Program-made: the position numbers and the translations under genes
Shown here: in pieces, positions 1 through 5,680 of the stretch
Position numbering within the stretch: position 1 is the stretch's first letter
How the letters are laid out: each line of letters starts with the position of its first letter
From: Anaerolineaceae bacterium
GTDB taxonomy: Bacteria; Chloroflexota; Anaerolineae; Anaerolineales; Anaerolineaceae
Direction: 5' to 3'
Assembly (NCBI GenBank): GCA_028714615.1
Contig: JAQTMA010000253.1
Span: forward strand, 1-5,755
DNA length: 5,755 nucleotides
Notes under the pieces: model-generated
What the model saw: only the letters and a program-made list of their open reading frames with translations
Databases searched by the model: none
What the model was told of the DNA's origin: nothing

Positions 1-98
1 AAGAGGCCGAAGAGGAATTTGTAAGCGATCACCGCCCAAGAGACGTGAATCTCTCTTTCAATCTCCAGATCAAGATTATCTTTCGTCTTTTCAGGCAT
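1..98 (-). CDS. 5' part of a probable membrane protein, cut by the window edge
   Basis: Reading the minus strand from the ATG at 98-96 gives 32 codons without a stop up to base 1. The peptide starts MPEKTKDNLDLEIEREIHVS and continues with WAVIAYKFLFGL. A charged, helix-prone N-terminus of about 18 residues followed by the start of an aliphatic and aromatic stretch is the usual shape of a small cytoplasmic head leading into a first membrane helix. I do not recognise the family with confidence; predicted multi-helix membrane proteins of unknown function often begin this way. There is no Shine-Dalgarno sequence just upstream. A TAGAAT box (113-108) sits 9 bp before the ATG, so the message may be almost leaderless. 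The gene is divergent from the membrane protein at 272. The call rests on a short open frame with sensible protein character and could be chance. Confidence 0.5.
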   Translation of the reverse strand, partial: MPEKTKDNLDLEIEREIHVSWAVIAYKFLFGL

Positions 99-107
99 CG
101 TTCGATA

Positions 108-113
108 ATTCTA
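108..113 (-). promoter_or_regulatory. Possible -10 box for the minus-strand gene at 1-98
   Basis: The minus strand reads TAGAAT, one mismatch from the consensus TATAAT, 9 bp upstream of the ATG at 98. No good -35 hexamer lies 17 bp further upstream (the best is GTGGCG). If used, transcription would start only a few bases before the start codon, which would fit the missing Shine-Dalgarno sequence. Weak evidence. Confidence 0.25.
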
Positions 114-189
114 TCCCAATTCCCCTGACCCGCCACACCCCATTCGCAACAGCGTCGGGTTGAGGGCGGTGCATCAGTCATTTCCTGGA

Positions 190-195
190 TATAAT
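190..195 (+). promoter_or_regulatory. Possible -10 box for the membrane protein at 272
   Basis: A perfect TATAAT lies 76 bp upstream of the GTG start at 272, in the divergent intergenic region. The base 17 bp upstream does not begin a recognisable -35 hexamer; a TTGAGG at 160-165 is 24 bp away, which is too far for a normal spacer. It is the best plus-strand candidate in this gap, but an AT-rich stretch can give such a box by chance. Confidence 0.3.
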
Positions 196-271
196 TATCA
201 AGAAAGGGTTATCTGAGGGTCGGGAATGTAAAAACTGTTTATCCAGACCAATAATTCCATAAGGAGGGATC

Positions 272-715
272 GTGTTATCCAACGGTTATAAAATAGCATG
301 TGTGGGTGTCATTGCGTGTTTGTTTGGATATTTTTTACCCTGGATAATCGCGGGCTCGTCGGGATTTAATATTTCCCTCAATGGATGGCAGGCAACTTTT
401 GGGGTCAATATCCTGGGAAGGGAATACGGCAGACACTTCCTGGTGATTTTGGTCTTATTGGCCCCGGTTGAGGTTGCATATCTTGCCTACCGTGCTTTCA
501 AGAGGGGGGGTGTTGTTAATAATAGAAGCGATGCCTATGGCCTGATAGCGCTGGGCGTTGTTGTGCTGATTATTATGCTAATTTCATCGAGCACAGCTAA
601 TTCTCTTAACGTGAGCCGGGGCCTGGGATGGTTTTTATGCTTGCTGGCTGCCGTTGCATTTGGTGTGGGCGGTTTTTTGAATTATCGGCAAGCTGATATA
701 TTAAAGAAGATTTGA
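272..715 (+). CDS. Small four-helix integral membrane protein, unknown function
   Basis: A 147-residue hydrophobic protein with four likely membrane helices at about residues 8-28, 55-75, 88-106 and 118-138. The first helix ends in a FLPW motif followed by a glycine- and serine-rich outer loop (residues 28-40, with NGWQ). The last helix has a GLGWFL start and an AFGVGGFL glycine run. This pattern (LPW after helix 1, a G-rich loop, a final G-rich helix and a short charged tail) is common in small uncharacterised four-helix proteins of Chloroflexota and Actinomycetota, but no function can be assigned. The start is GTG at 272, chosen because a strong AAGGAGGG (261-268) precedes it by a few bases. 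No signal peptide cleavage site is evident, so helix 1 likely acts as the anchor. It has no operon partner: the next coding sequence is a gene remnant. Confidence 0.85.
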   Translation: MLSNGYKIACVGVIACLFGYFLPWIIAGSSGFNISLNGWQATFGVNILGREYGRHFLVILVLLAPVEVAYLAYRAFKRGGVVNNRSDAYGLIALGVVVLIIMLISSSTANSLNVSRGLGWFLCLLAAVAFGVGGFLNYRQADILKKI

Positions 716-719
716 CTCA

Positions 720-733
720 GAGCCTGCAGGCTC
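720..733. repeat. Perfect 14-bp palindrome after the membrane protein gene
   Basis: GAGCCTGCAGGCTC is its own reverse complement and lies 5 bp behind the stop codon at 713-715. It has no loop and is not followed by a run of T, so it is not a standard intrinsic terminator. It could act as a protein-binding dyad or be chance. Confidence 0.35.
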
Positions 734-817
734 CAGTGTGAAAGGCAAAGATCAGACTGAGAAAGCCTGAAACCAGCTCGATCAGCCCGCCCAACTGCTT
801 GAGAGTCGGCACACCTC

Positions 818-1294
818 TTGATGGATTACTACGAGCAGTTCCAGCACATGATCGATGAGTATAACGCGGGGGTGGAAAATGTCGATGCCTTCTTTGCCCA
901 GCTCGTCTCCTTTGCGCAAGGCTTGAACCAGGAGGAGCAGCGCGGCATCGCCGAGCACCTGAGCGAGGAAGAGCTGGCGGTGTTCGACCTGCTCACCCGG
1001 CCCCACCTGAAGCTCAGCCGTACCGAGCGCGAACAGGTGCGCGAAGTCGCCAGCCGGCTACTGGACACCTTGAAAGCGGAATATTTGGTGTTGGACTGGC
1101 GCAAGAACCAGCGCACGCGAGCGGGGGTGATGGTGGCGATCCAGCAGGTGCTGGACCGCCTGCCGGGATTGTATGATTCTCCCCTCTATGTTGTAAAGTG
1201 CAGCACGGCCTACCTGCATGTATATAATTCGTATTATGGGATTGGGAAGAGCGTACATCTTGAACAATCGGGCATCCAACGGAGGGATCGATGA
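818..1294 (+). pseudogene. hsdR: Remnant of type I restriction enzyme subunit HsdR, C-terminal domain only
   Basis: HsdR is the motor and nuclease subunit of type I restriction-modification complexes and is normally around 1000 residues. Only about 145 residues are left here, matching from memory the end of the family (the HsdR C-terminal region, DUF3387-like): MDYYEQFQHMIDEYNAG at residues 2-18, LSEEELAVFDLLTRP at 48-62, LVLDWRKNQRTRAGV at 90-104 and a closing HVYNSYYGIGKSV at 134-146. The nuclease domain, the DEAD-box motor and the HsdM and HsdS partners are absent. The open frame begins at TTG 818 after an in-frame stop at 800-802. In the next frame, 771-818 encodes NQLDQPAQLLESRHTS, which may be the preceding HsdR segment after a frameshift. 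No Shine-Dalgarno sequence is seen. The last dozen codons run past the homology into the leader of the next gene, and the stop TGA overlaps its ATG. It is almost certainly non-functional for restriction. Confidence 0.85.
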
Positions 1295-2055
1295 TGAAAA
1301 TCAATGACTATAATCCGGTGGCGGATATCTATGATACCTACGTCCCAGCCACTTTCGATCTCCCCTTCTTTCTGAGCGAAGCCCAAAAGGTTTCGGGCGA
1401 AGTCCTGGAGTTGATGGCGGGTACGGGTAGGGTCTCTCTCCCCCTCATTGAAGCAGGGGTGAAGCTGACTTGTGTGGACAATGCCGCTGACCTGTTGGAA
1501 ATCCTGCGCAGAAAGCTGATGGCGAAAGGCTTAACCGCCGAGGTGGTGGCGATGGATGTGTGCCAGCTCGACCTGGGGAAACAGTTTGCTTCGATCATCA
1601 TCCCGTTCCATTCGTTTGCCCATCTGGATACGGTCGAAAAGCAAAAGTGTGCCATAGAGCGAATTTACCAACATTTGCTGCCGGAAGGCAATTTCATCTG
1701 TACTTTGGGAAATCCGAAGGTCAGACAAGCCGCGGTGGACGGTCAGCTGCACCTGTATCGGACGTATTCGGTAGCGGGTGGAAAAGGGAAATTGTTGCTG
1801 TGGTTAGTGGAGAAATTCAATGCAGAAGACAAGCAGGTGGTGGAGACCTCGGAATTTTTCGAAGAATACGATGAGCAAGGTGTGCTGTATCGCAAACGCC
1901 TGATGGAACTCAAATTTCGCTTATCAAGTCGGGAGGAATTTGAAAAGCTAGCGGGGTCGGTTGGTTTCAAGGTGAAGGCGTTTTATGGGGACTACTCCTA
2001 TGGGGAATATCAGGAGGAGAGCAGTCCGTATATGATCTGGGAATTCGGGATCTAG
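1291..2055 (+). CDS. Class I SAM-dependent methyltransferase, substrate unknown
   Basis: A complete 254-residue soluble enzyme with a Rossmann-type methyltransferase fold. Motif I is VLELMAGTGRVSLPL (residues 38-52), the glycine-rich loop for S-adenosylmethionine. The acidic D63 in LTCVDNA ends strand 2 and should contact the ribose. D89 in VVAMDV is the adenine-side acid, and IIIPFHSFAHL (102-112) is motif IV. A LLPEGNFICTLGNP stretch (about 129-142) gives the strand after the post-motif helix. The layout fits the small-molecule Methyltransf_25/11 group. There is no DNA-methylase NPPY or PC motif, so it is not the lost modification partner of the HsdR remnant. The usual ELGCGTG is ELMAGTG here, a tolerated change. 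The ATG at 1291 is preceded by GGAGGG (1281-1286); a second ATG at 1294 would also work. Upstream reading of the HsdR remnant ends in an ATGA overlap. Confidence 0.9.
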   Translation: MMKINDYNPVADIYDTYVPATFDLPFFLSEAQKVSGEVLELMAGTGRVSLPLIEAGVKLTCVDNAADLLEILRRKLMAKGLTAEVVAMDVCQLDLGKQFASIIIPFHSFAHLDTVEKQKCAIERIYQHLLPEGNFICTLGNPKVRQAAVDGQLHLYRTYSVAGGKGKLLLWLVEKFNAEDKQVVETSEFFEEYDEQGVLYRKRLMELKFRLSSREEFEKLAGSVGFKVKAFYGDYSYGEYQEESSPYMIWEFGI

Positions 2056-2328
2056 ACCCACTGACATGAGGGTGAAGTATTTTATGCTGCAATCGCTTAA
2101 CGATGTATTCTCCCATCATCTGTTTTCCTAAAGGGATATCCGTTCAGAGGGGATTTGTAATATAAATTGATAGAATATGTCCGAATAATTTTTCACCTTT
2201 GACCCTATAATCATTCCAATGGGTTTCATCTCGCTACCGTCCATCAGCCGGTGCCTGCAGCTGTATGTCTCATCGTTGGGTGAATGATGGTTCAGGGCCA
2301 CATATTCTACGATTGAAGGGGGCGTCAA
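2056..2328. other. AT-rich gap with a consensus -10 box, leader of the next gene
   Basis: This gap of 273 bp holds no convincing gene. A perfect TATAAT on the plus strand at 2206-2211 could drive the membrane methyltransferase at 2329 with a leader of roughly 110 bases, but no matching -35 hexamer stands 16-18 bp upstream; TTTGACC at 2198-2204 is too close. A minus-strand open frame across 2128-2328 starts at TTG with no ribosome site and has no family character, so I left it out. I see no terminator hairpin behind the gene ending at 2055. Confidence 0.4.
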
Positions 2329-2931
2329 ATGGTCGCACTCTACTTGGGGATACTCGGTTTACTGGCCTTTCTCCTGTGTGTAGGAATATTGGGCGTCTGG
2401 CTCAGACAGCATCCCTCCAAAGATAATGCCGAAAAATCCAGCCGGATCGTGCAATTTCTCTTCTTTGCTGGTCTTGGTACTCCCTTTCTCATCGGTTTCT
2501 TTTCCCCGGGTCTCAAACACCTGGATCAATTCATTGGTTTCAATCCACTCCCCTGGAAATTATTTTTTCTCATTACTGGCATTATTCTCGCGATCCCCGG
2601 CTTATATTTCATGGGGATCTCCAACAAATCTCTGCGTGCCCTGGGAAGTGGGGCTAATGCATTCCGCTTGACCAGGCGCGTTGTCGAAACCGATATTTAC
2701 AAGCACACCCGGAATCCCATGTCGCTGGGATATTATCTGATCGGGCTGAGCATCGGTTTCATTTCAGGCTCTACCCTCCTCACGCTGTATGTCCTGTTGG
2801 GACTGATTCCAGCGCATGTGTTTTACCTGAAATTCTTCGAGGAATTGGAGCTTGAACTTCGTTTTGGCCAATCTTACCAATACTACAAACAAAAAGTACC
2901 CTTCCTGATTCCAAAAGTATCGGCTGAATAA
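2329..2931 (+). CDS. Integral-membrane methyltransferase of the ICMT/phospholipid N-methyltransferase type
   Basis: A 200-residue membrane protein with likely helices at about 4-24, 41-61, 76-97 and a long hydrophobic hairpin at 134-167. The C-terminal half carries the signature of the isoprenylcysteine carboxyl methyltransferase and phospholipid methyltransferase superfamily: IYKHTRNPMSLGYYL (123-137; compare the family RHPxYxG), then FFEELELELRFGQSYQYYK (169-187), then VPFLIP (190-195). In characterised members the RNP/RHP segment, the paired glutamates (E171, E172) and the tyrosine-rich end form the S-adenosylmethionine pocket at the inner membrane face. The substrate of bacterial members is mostly unknown; a lipid or a small hydrophobic compound is likely. 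ATG 2329 follows a purine-rich GAAGGGGG (2315-2322) at good spacing. It is convergent with the broken antitoxin, whose remaining homology stops within 10 bp of this gene's end. Confidence 0.85.
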   Translation: MVALYLGILGLLAFLLCVGILGVWLRQHPSKDNAEKSSRIVQFLFFAGLGTPFLIGFFSPGLKHLDQFIGFNPLPWKLFFLITGIILAIPGLYFMGISNKSLRALGSGANAFRLTRRVVETDIYKHTRNPMSLGYYLIGLSIGFISGSTLLTLYVLLGLIPAHVFYLKFFEELELELRFGQSYQYYKQKVPFLIPKVSAE

Positions 2932-2938
2932 CTCTTCC

Positions 2939-3187
2939 GAGTAGGGTCAATGAACGCTTCCGGCTCAAGATCTCAGAAACCCGCCTCTCGCACCGGTCTA
3001 CTCCTCGACTTTCCATGTAGTACTTAATCGCTTCTACCGGATCGGGCGGAAGGATGGGGCAGTGCTGTTCCTCCTACGCCTCAACCAGGGTAAACAGGAT
3101 CTCAAAGCGGTCTCCGTCCGGCGTGCCAGGTTCGGCGCCCCACAGCCGTTCCACTTCGTTGAGGGCCGTTTCGTAATCGGTTAGTAC
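2939..3187 (-). pseudogene. higA: Decayed HigA-type antitoxin (HTH family)
   Basis: Reading the minus strand from 3187 gives VLTDYETALNEVERLWGAEP, then GTPDGDRFEILFTLVEA, an in-frame stop TAG (3076-3074), EEQHCPILPPDPVEAIKYYM and ESRG. The helix-turn-helix part ends as RVSEILSRKRSLTL. This is the recognisable order of the roughly 120-residue HigA antitoxin family that usually reads ERLWGAEPGTPEGDRLE, VEAYEEEHYPI, PPDPIEAI and RVSEVLNRKRPLTL. The stop replaces the family tyrosine in VEAYEE. Between MESRG and RVSEIL only 6 residues remain where about 14 are expected, removing most of the DNA-binding helices. The initiation codon is missing and the normal C-terminus has gone. All remaining parts stay in one frame, so the gene was inactivated by a nonsense change and an in-frame deletion. 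I see no HigB toxin; the expected upstream side is occupied by the flavoprotein gene on the other strand. Confidence 0.82.
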
Positions 3188-3224
3188 CCCCAGGACGATA
3201 TTGTGTATACTCAGCAATACGATC

Positions 3225-3230
3225 AAGGAG
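3225..3230 (+). promoter_or_regulatory. Shine-Dalgarno site that points to an ATT start at 3238
   Basis: AAGGAG stands 7 bases before ATT at 3238-3240, an ideal spacing, and the frame from that ATT is open into the flavoprotein. No ATG, GTG or TTG occurs in this frame between 3180 and the ATG at 3271. The only other purine-rich site, AAAGGA at 3256-3261, is weaker and about 9 bases before that ATG. Confidence 0.55.
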
Positions 3231-3237
3231 TGAGGCG

Positions 3238-3660
3238 ATTAGTGTTTTTACGTCAAAGGAAATTGAATACATGACCCACCAGCCGTTGGGCCGGTTGGCG
3301 ACGATCAACCCCGCGGGGAAGCCGCAGGTTTCCCCGGTTGGGTTTCGCTACAATGCCGAGTTGGATGTCATCGAAATCGGCGGCCGTGACGTGAGCCAGA
3401 CCCTAAAATTCCGCAATGTCCAAACGAACCCGAACGTGGCTTTTGTCATCGACGATGTGCTGCCACCTTGGAGACCGCGCGGGGTCGAGATCCGCGGTAC
3501 GGCGGAAGTGTTGCGCACGGGTGGGAAAGCGGCCTTTGGCGACCGCTACGAGGCCGACGATGCGGTGATCCGCATCACCCCGGTCCAAATCATTGGCTGG
3601 GGACTGGAAGAAGGACAGCGCAAGCCCTTCAATCGAAAAGTTGGACAAGCCAGCGGGTGA
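3238..3660 (+). CDS. PPOX-fold flavin/F420-dependent oxidoreductase, probable ATT start
   Basis: A split-barrel protein of the pyridoxamine 5'-phosphate oxidase superfamily, close to the small PPOX-class F420-dependent oxidoreductase group. Features counted from ATG 3271 are LGRLATINPAGKPQVSPVGF (residues 6-25), the first strands and cofactor-binding edge; IEIGGRDVSQTLKFRNVQTN (34-53); NVAFVIDDV (55-63); and WRPRGVEIRGTAEVL (67-81). The enzyme likely reduces or oxidises a small organic substrate in the cytoplasm using a bound deazaflavin or flavin; the cofactor cannot be settled from sequence reading. The frame continues upstream as ISVFTSKEIEY, which fits the family's usual MSVFT..EI.Y opening, and the strong AAGGAG sits before ATT 3238. 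I therefore take 3238 as the biological start (140 residues); a conventional call would use ATG 3271 (129 residues). No operon partner is evident. Confidence 0.85.
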   Translation: MSVFTSKEIEYMTHQPLGRLATINPAGKPQVSPVGFRYNAELDVIEIGGRDVSQTLKFRNVQTNPNVAFVIDDVLPPWRPRGVEIRGTAEVLRTGGKAAFGDRYEADDAVIRITPVQIIGWGLEEGQRKPFNRKVGQASG

Positions 3661-3661
3661 G

Positions 3662-3677
3662 CAGCGCCGAAGCGCTG
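3662..3677 (+). repeat. Short hairpin just behind the flavoprotein stop codon
   Basis: CAGCGC and GCGCTG form a perfect 6-bp GC-rich stem around a CGAA loop, one base after the stop codon. A short T run (GATTTT) follows only about 9 bases later, so it is a poor intrinsic terminator at best. It may protect the 3' end of the message. Confidence 0.35.
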
Positions 3678-3685
3678 ACGCGTAG

Positions 3686-3775
3686 ATTTTCGGCCAGGAA
3701 AATTACCTGCGCAAGTTCAACTCGGATCGGATGGTCGAGATGAGCCGTTCGGTCAACGCGATGTTGAAGAATTAG
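3686..3775 (+). pseudogene. Orphan 29-codon coding tail, family not recognised
   Basis: Between the flavoprotein and the aminotransferase a frame opens after a TAG (3683-3685) and reads IFGQENYLRKFNSDRMVEMS followed by RSVNAMLKN and a stop at 3773-3775. It has no start codon or ribosome site at its head. The composition looks like a real protein end: a mixed charged amphipathic helix and third-position GC bias, unlike the flanking non-coding sequence. I read it as the C-terminal scrap of a deleted or shifted gene, perhaps joined in a different frame to the sequence before it. I do not recognise the parent family. Chance is possible with so few codons. Confidence 0.35.
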
Positions 3776-3807
3776 TCTTGATTGGCTGTGAGGACGCGAA
3801 AGACGCG

Positions 3808-4986
3808 ATGGATCGTAAACCGCTTTCCCCCATCCCCGATTTCAAGCTCGAACGTTACTTCGCTCGCTGGGAATTCGAGGCGCCCTACCTGCTGTGTACC
3901 TCCGACGTCCAGGGATACGCGATGAAAGACCTGCTCGCCCTGGCCGGGGAGGAGGAGCGCGCCCTGTGGAAGGACCTGACCCTCGGCTACACCGAGACGC
4001 GCGGACACCCACTACTGCGCCAGGAGATCGCTGGGATTTATACTCAGGCCCAGGCGGAGGACGTACTGTGTTTTACCAGCGCGGAAGAAGCCATCTATGT
4101 GTGTGCGCGCGTGCTGGTGCGCCCGGGCGACCATGTCATCACTACCTTCCCCGGCTACCAATCCGTCTACCAGGTCGCCGAAACCATCGGCGCGCAGGTA
4201 TCGCGCCTGCTATTGCGTCCCGCGCCGGGGAGAGACGGCCGGGAAACCTGGAAATTCGACCCTGACGAGCTGCGCCGATTGATCCGCCCCAACACGCGCC
4301 TACTGCTGGTGAACTTCCCCAACAACCCCACCGGCGCGCTGCCCGAAGCGGAGGAGTGGCAGGCTCTCCTGCAAGTCGCTCGCGAAGCGAACCTGGTCCT
4401 TTTTTCCGATGAAGTCTACCGGCTGATGGAATACGACCCTGCCGACCGGCTCCCGGCGGCGGCCGACGGCTACGAGCGCGCCATCTCGTTGGGGACCATG
4501 TCGAAGCCTTTCGGCCTGGCCGGGCTGCGTACTGGCTGGGTGGCCTGCCGTGACGCAGACCTGCTCGACCAGCTCACCCGTTACAAGGATTACACCAGCA
4601 TCTGCGGCAGCGCTCCCAGCGAGATCCTCGCACTGATCGGCCTGCGCGCGCGGGAGCGGGTGCTGGCTCGCAGTATGGGCATCATCCGCGCCAACCTGGC
4701 GCTGGTCGACGAGTTCATGCGCACCCACGCGGACAGCCTCGAGTGGCTGCGCCCCAATGCGGGCAGCGTCGCCTTCCCGCGCTGGCTGGGCGAGGGAACC
4801 ATCGAGCAGTTCGTCAGCGCGTTGGTGCAGGCCGAGGGTGTGCTGCTGCTCCCCGGGTCGGTTTTCGACGTCCCCGGCAACCATTTCCGCCTGGGACTGG
4901 GCCGCACGAATATGGCTGAAGGCCTGGAGCGCCTGAGCCGGTTTATCAAGGATGATCAAGGGATTCCTGCGCACAATCGGGTATAA
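3808..4986 (+). CDS. PLP-dependent aminotransferase, class I/II (fold type I)
   Basis: A 392-residue soluble enzyme of normal length for the aspartate-aminotransferase superfamily. Numbered from ATG 3808, the family landmarks are: LGYTETRGHPLLR (59-71), the N-terminal substrate-side segment; SAEEAIY (91-97), a cofactor phosphate-binding loop; FPNNPTG (170-176) with the pyridine-stacking and hydrogen-bonding asparagine N173; SDEVYR (200-205), with D201 pairing to the pyridine nitrogen and Y204 to O3'; MSKPFGLAGLRTGW (231-244), with K233 as the Schiff-base lysine; and FRLGLGR (360-366), with R361 for the substrate carboxylate. All catalytic residues are present. The amino donor and product are unknown. 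A TTG at 3778 would add ten residues without family similarity and has no ribosome site, so I prefer the ATG, although its AGG is rather far away. The gene is clearly richer in GC than the membrane-protein genes to its left. Confidence 0.93.
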   Translation: MDRKPLSPIPDFKLERYFARWEFEAPYLLCTSDVQGYAMKDLLALAGEEERALWKDLTLGYTETRGHPLLRQEIAGIYTQAQAEDVLCFTSAEEAIYVCARVLVRPGDHVITTFPGYQSVYQVAETIGAQVSRLLLRPAPGRDGRETWKFDPDELRRLIRPNTRLLLVNFPNNPTGALPEAEEWQALLQVAREANLVLFSDEVYRLMEYDPADRLPAAADGYERAISLGTMSKPFGLAGLRTGWVACRDADLLDQLTRYKDYTSICGSAPSEILALIGLRARERVLARSMGIIRANLALVDEFMRTHADSLEWLRPNAGSVAFPRWLGEGTIEQFVSALVQAEGVLLLPGSVFDVPGNHFRLGLGRTNMAEGLERLSRFIKDDQGIPAHNRV

Positions 4987-5118
4987 GCTGGAATAGCTAT
5001 CAGCCACAGGTCTGTTGTTAGCAAAAGCCTGGATTGTTCCTTCGCACAGGTCTCCCGAGTCCTGGCGGCCTTGCCATGTTGATCGAACGTGCTGTAGTGG
5101 CGGATTTTAGCAATTCGT
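4987..5118. other. Non-coding stretch behind the aminotransferase
   Basis: No gene is visible on either strand. An imperfect dyad (GCTG..TAGCTA..CAGC) begins within a few bases of the stop codon but lacks a T run. The segment around 5090-5110 (CTGTAGTGGCGGATTTTAGC) resembles the GTAGTGGCG-type interspersed repeats I associate with these genomes, but only one copy lies here. From 4987 to the right edge (769 bases) there is no supported coding sequence. Confidence 0.4.
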
Positions 5119-5192
5119 TCTCGCGCAGAGCCGCAAGGACGCGGAGAAAAAAATGATTAATAACCTCTGCGCCTCCGCGCCTCTGCGCGAGA
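5119..5192. repeat. CGCAGAG-type intergenic hairpin repeat
   Basis: A left arm opening TCTCGCGCAGAG (5119-5130) is matched exactly by CTCTGCGCGAGA (5181-5192). The pairing continues inward with a few mismatches through GGACGCGGAG (to about 5146) and CTCTGCGCCTCC (from about 5165). The loop is AT-rich (AAAAAAATGATTAATAAC). Each arm is itself a degenerate 8-9 bp tandem repeat (CGCAGAG, CGCAAGG, CGCGGAG). This matches a class of dispersed intergenic hairpins I know from many genomes, including Chloroflexota and Bacteroidota. It encodes no protein. It may fold in RNA, act as a bidirectional terminator, or be a non-autonomous mobile hairpin. Confidence 0.8.
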
Positions 5193-5254
5193 GCATCACC
5201 GCGATTCCATGTCATCGTCTCTGTTTGGGAAAACCCTCCCGATGCGCGGTGGGG

Positions 5255-5651
5255 GTAGGGGCACGGGGTTGGGATGAACCCCCAAAATCCTGGAGCTCAA
5301 CCCCGTGCCCGTCCACGGGATATCAACCATCCCGGCAATTCCGTTGGGGTAGGGGCACGGGGTTGGGATGAACCCCCAAAATCCTGGAACTCAACCCCGT
5401 GCCCGTACATAGGATTCTCAAAATCCTGGAACCGAACCCCGGCAATTCCGTGGGGGTGGGGGCACGGGGTTGGGATGAACCCCCAAAATCCTGGAGCTCA
5501 ACCCCGTGCCCGTACACGGGATATCAACCATCCCGGCAATTCCGTTGGGGTAGGGGCACGGGGTTGGGATGAACCCCCAAAATCCTGGAACCGAACCCCG
5601 TGCCCGTACATAGGACACCCAAAATCCCGGAACCGAACCCCGTGCCCCTAC
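5255..5651. repeat. Cluster of four hairpin repeats plus half units, with a 201-bp tandem duplication
   Basis: The unit has a left arm GTAGGGGCACGGGGTT and a right arm AACCCCGTGCCCGTAC about 28 bp later, so each folds into a 16-bp stem with one mismatch. Arms lie at 5255/5299, 5349/5393, 5456/5500 and 5550/5594. Units 1 to 2 and 3 to 4 are spaced exactly 94 bp; units 1 to 3 and 2 to 4 exactly 201 bp. The block 5255-5441 is thus repeated at 5456-5642 with about eight differences by eye. Linkers at 5316-5334 and 5517-5535 carry their own hairpin, CGGGAT...ATCCCG. Half units with only a right side lie at about 5420-5440 and 5621-5651; the last, AACCCCGTGCCCCTAC (5636-5651), is the exact complement of the first left arm. 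Open frames through here (PQNPGAQPRAR and the like) are repeat translations, not genes. Confidence 0.9.
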
Positions 5652-5680
5652 AGAATTTCTACCCAACTCACATTCCTGCT

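Noticed and set aside
1291..2055. The methyltransferase as a DNA modification partner (HsdM) of the HsdR remnant
   Set aside because: It has no NPPY/DPPF or PC catalytic motif and no HsdM-type N-terminal domain; it matches small-molecule methyltransferases.
2071..2136. Tiny plus-strand open frame (about 21 codons, MRVKYFMLQ...) in the gap after 2055, considered as a leader peptide
   Set aside because: No Shine-Dalgarno sequence, no run of regulatory codons and no terminator or attenuator structure behind it.
2128..2328. Minus-strand 66-codon open frame in the AT-rich gap
   Set aside because: It begins at TTG directly opposite the start of the membrane methyltransferase, has no ribosome site, no recognisable family and no hydrophobic or domain pattern.
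4300..5007. Long minus-strand open frame (235 codons) opposite the aminotransferase
   Set aside because: An antisense shadow of a GC-rich gene whose plus-strand frame has all catalytic motifs; it has no family character of its own.
5255..5651. CRISPR array
   Set aside because: The repeats are long inverted units, and the spacers between them are themselves duplicated rather than unique; no cas gene is present.
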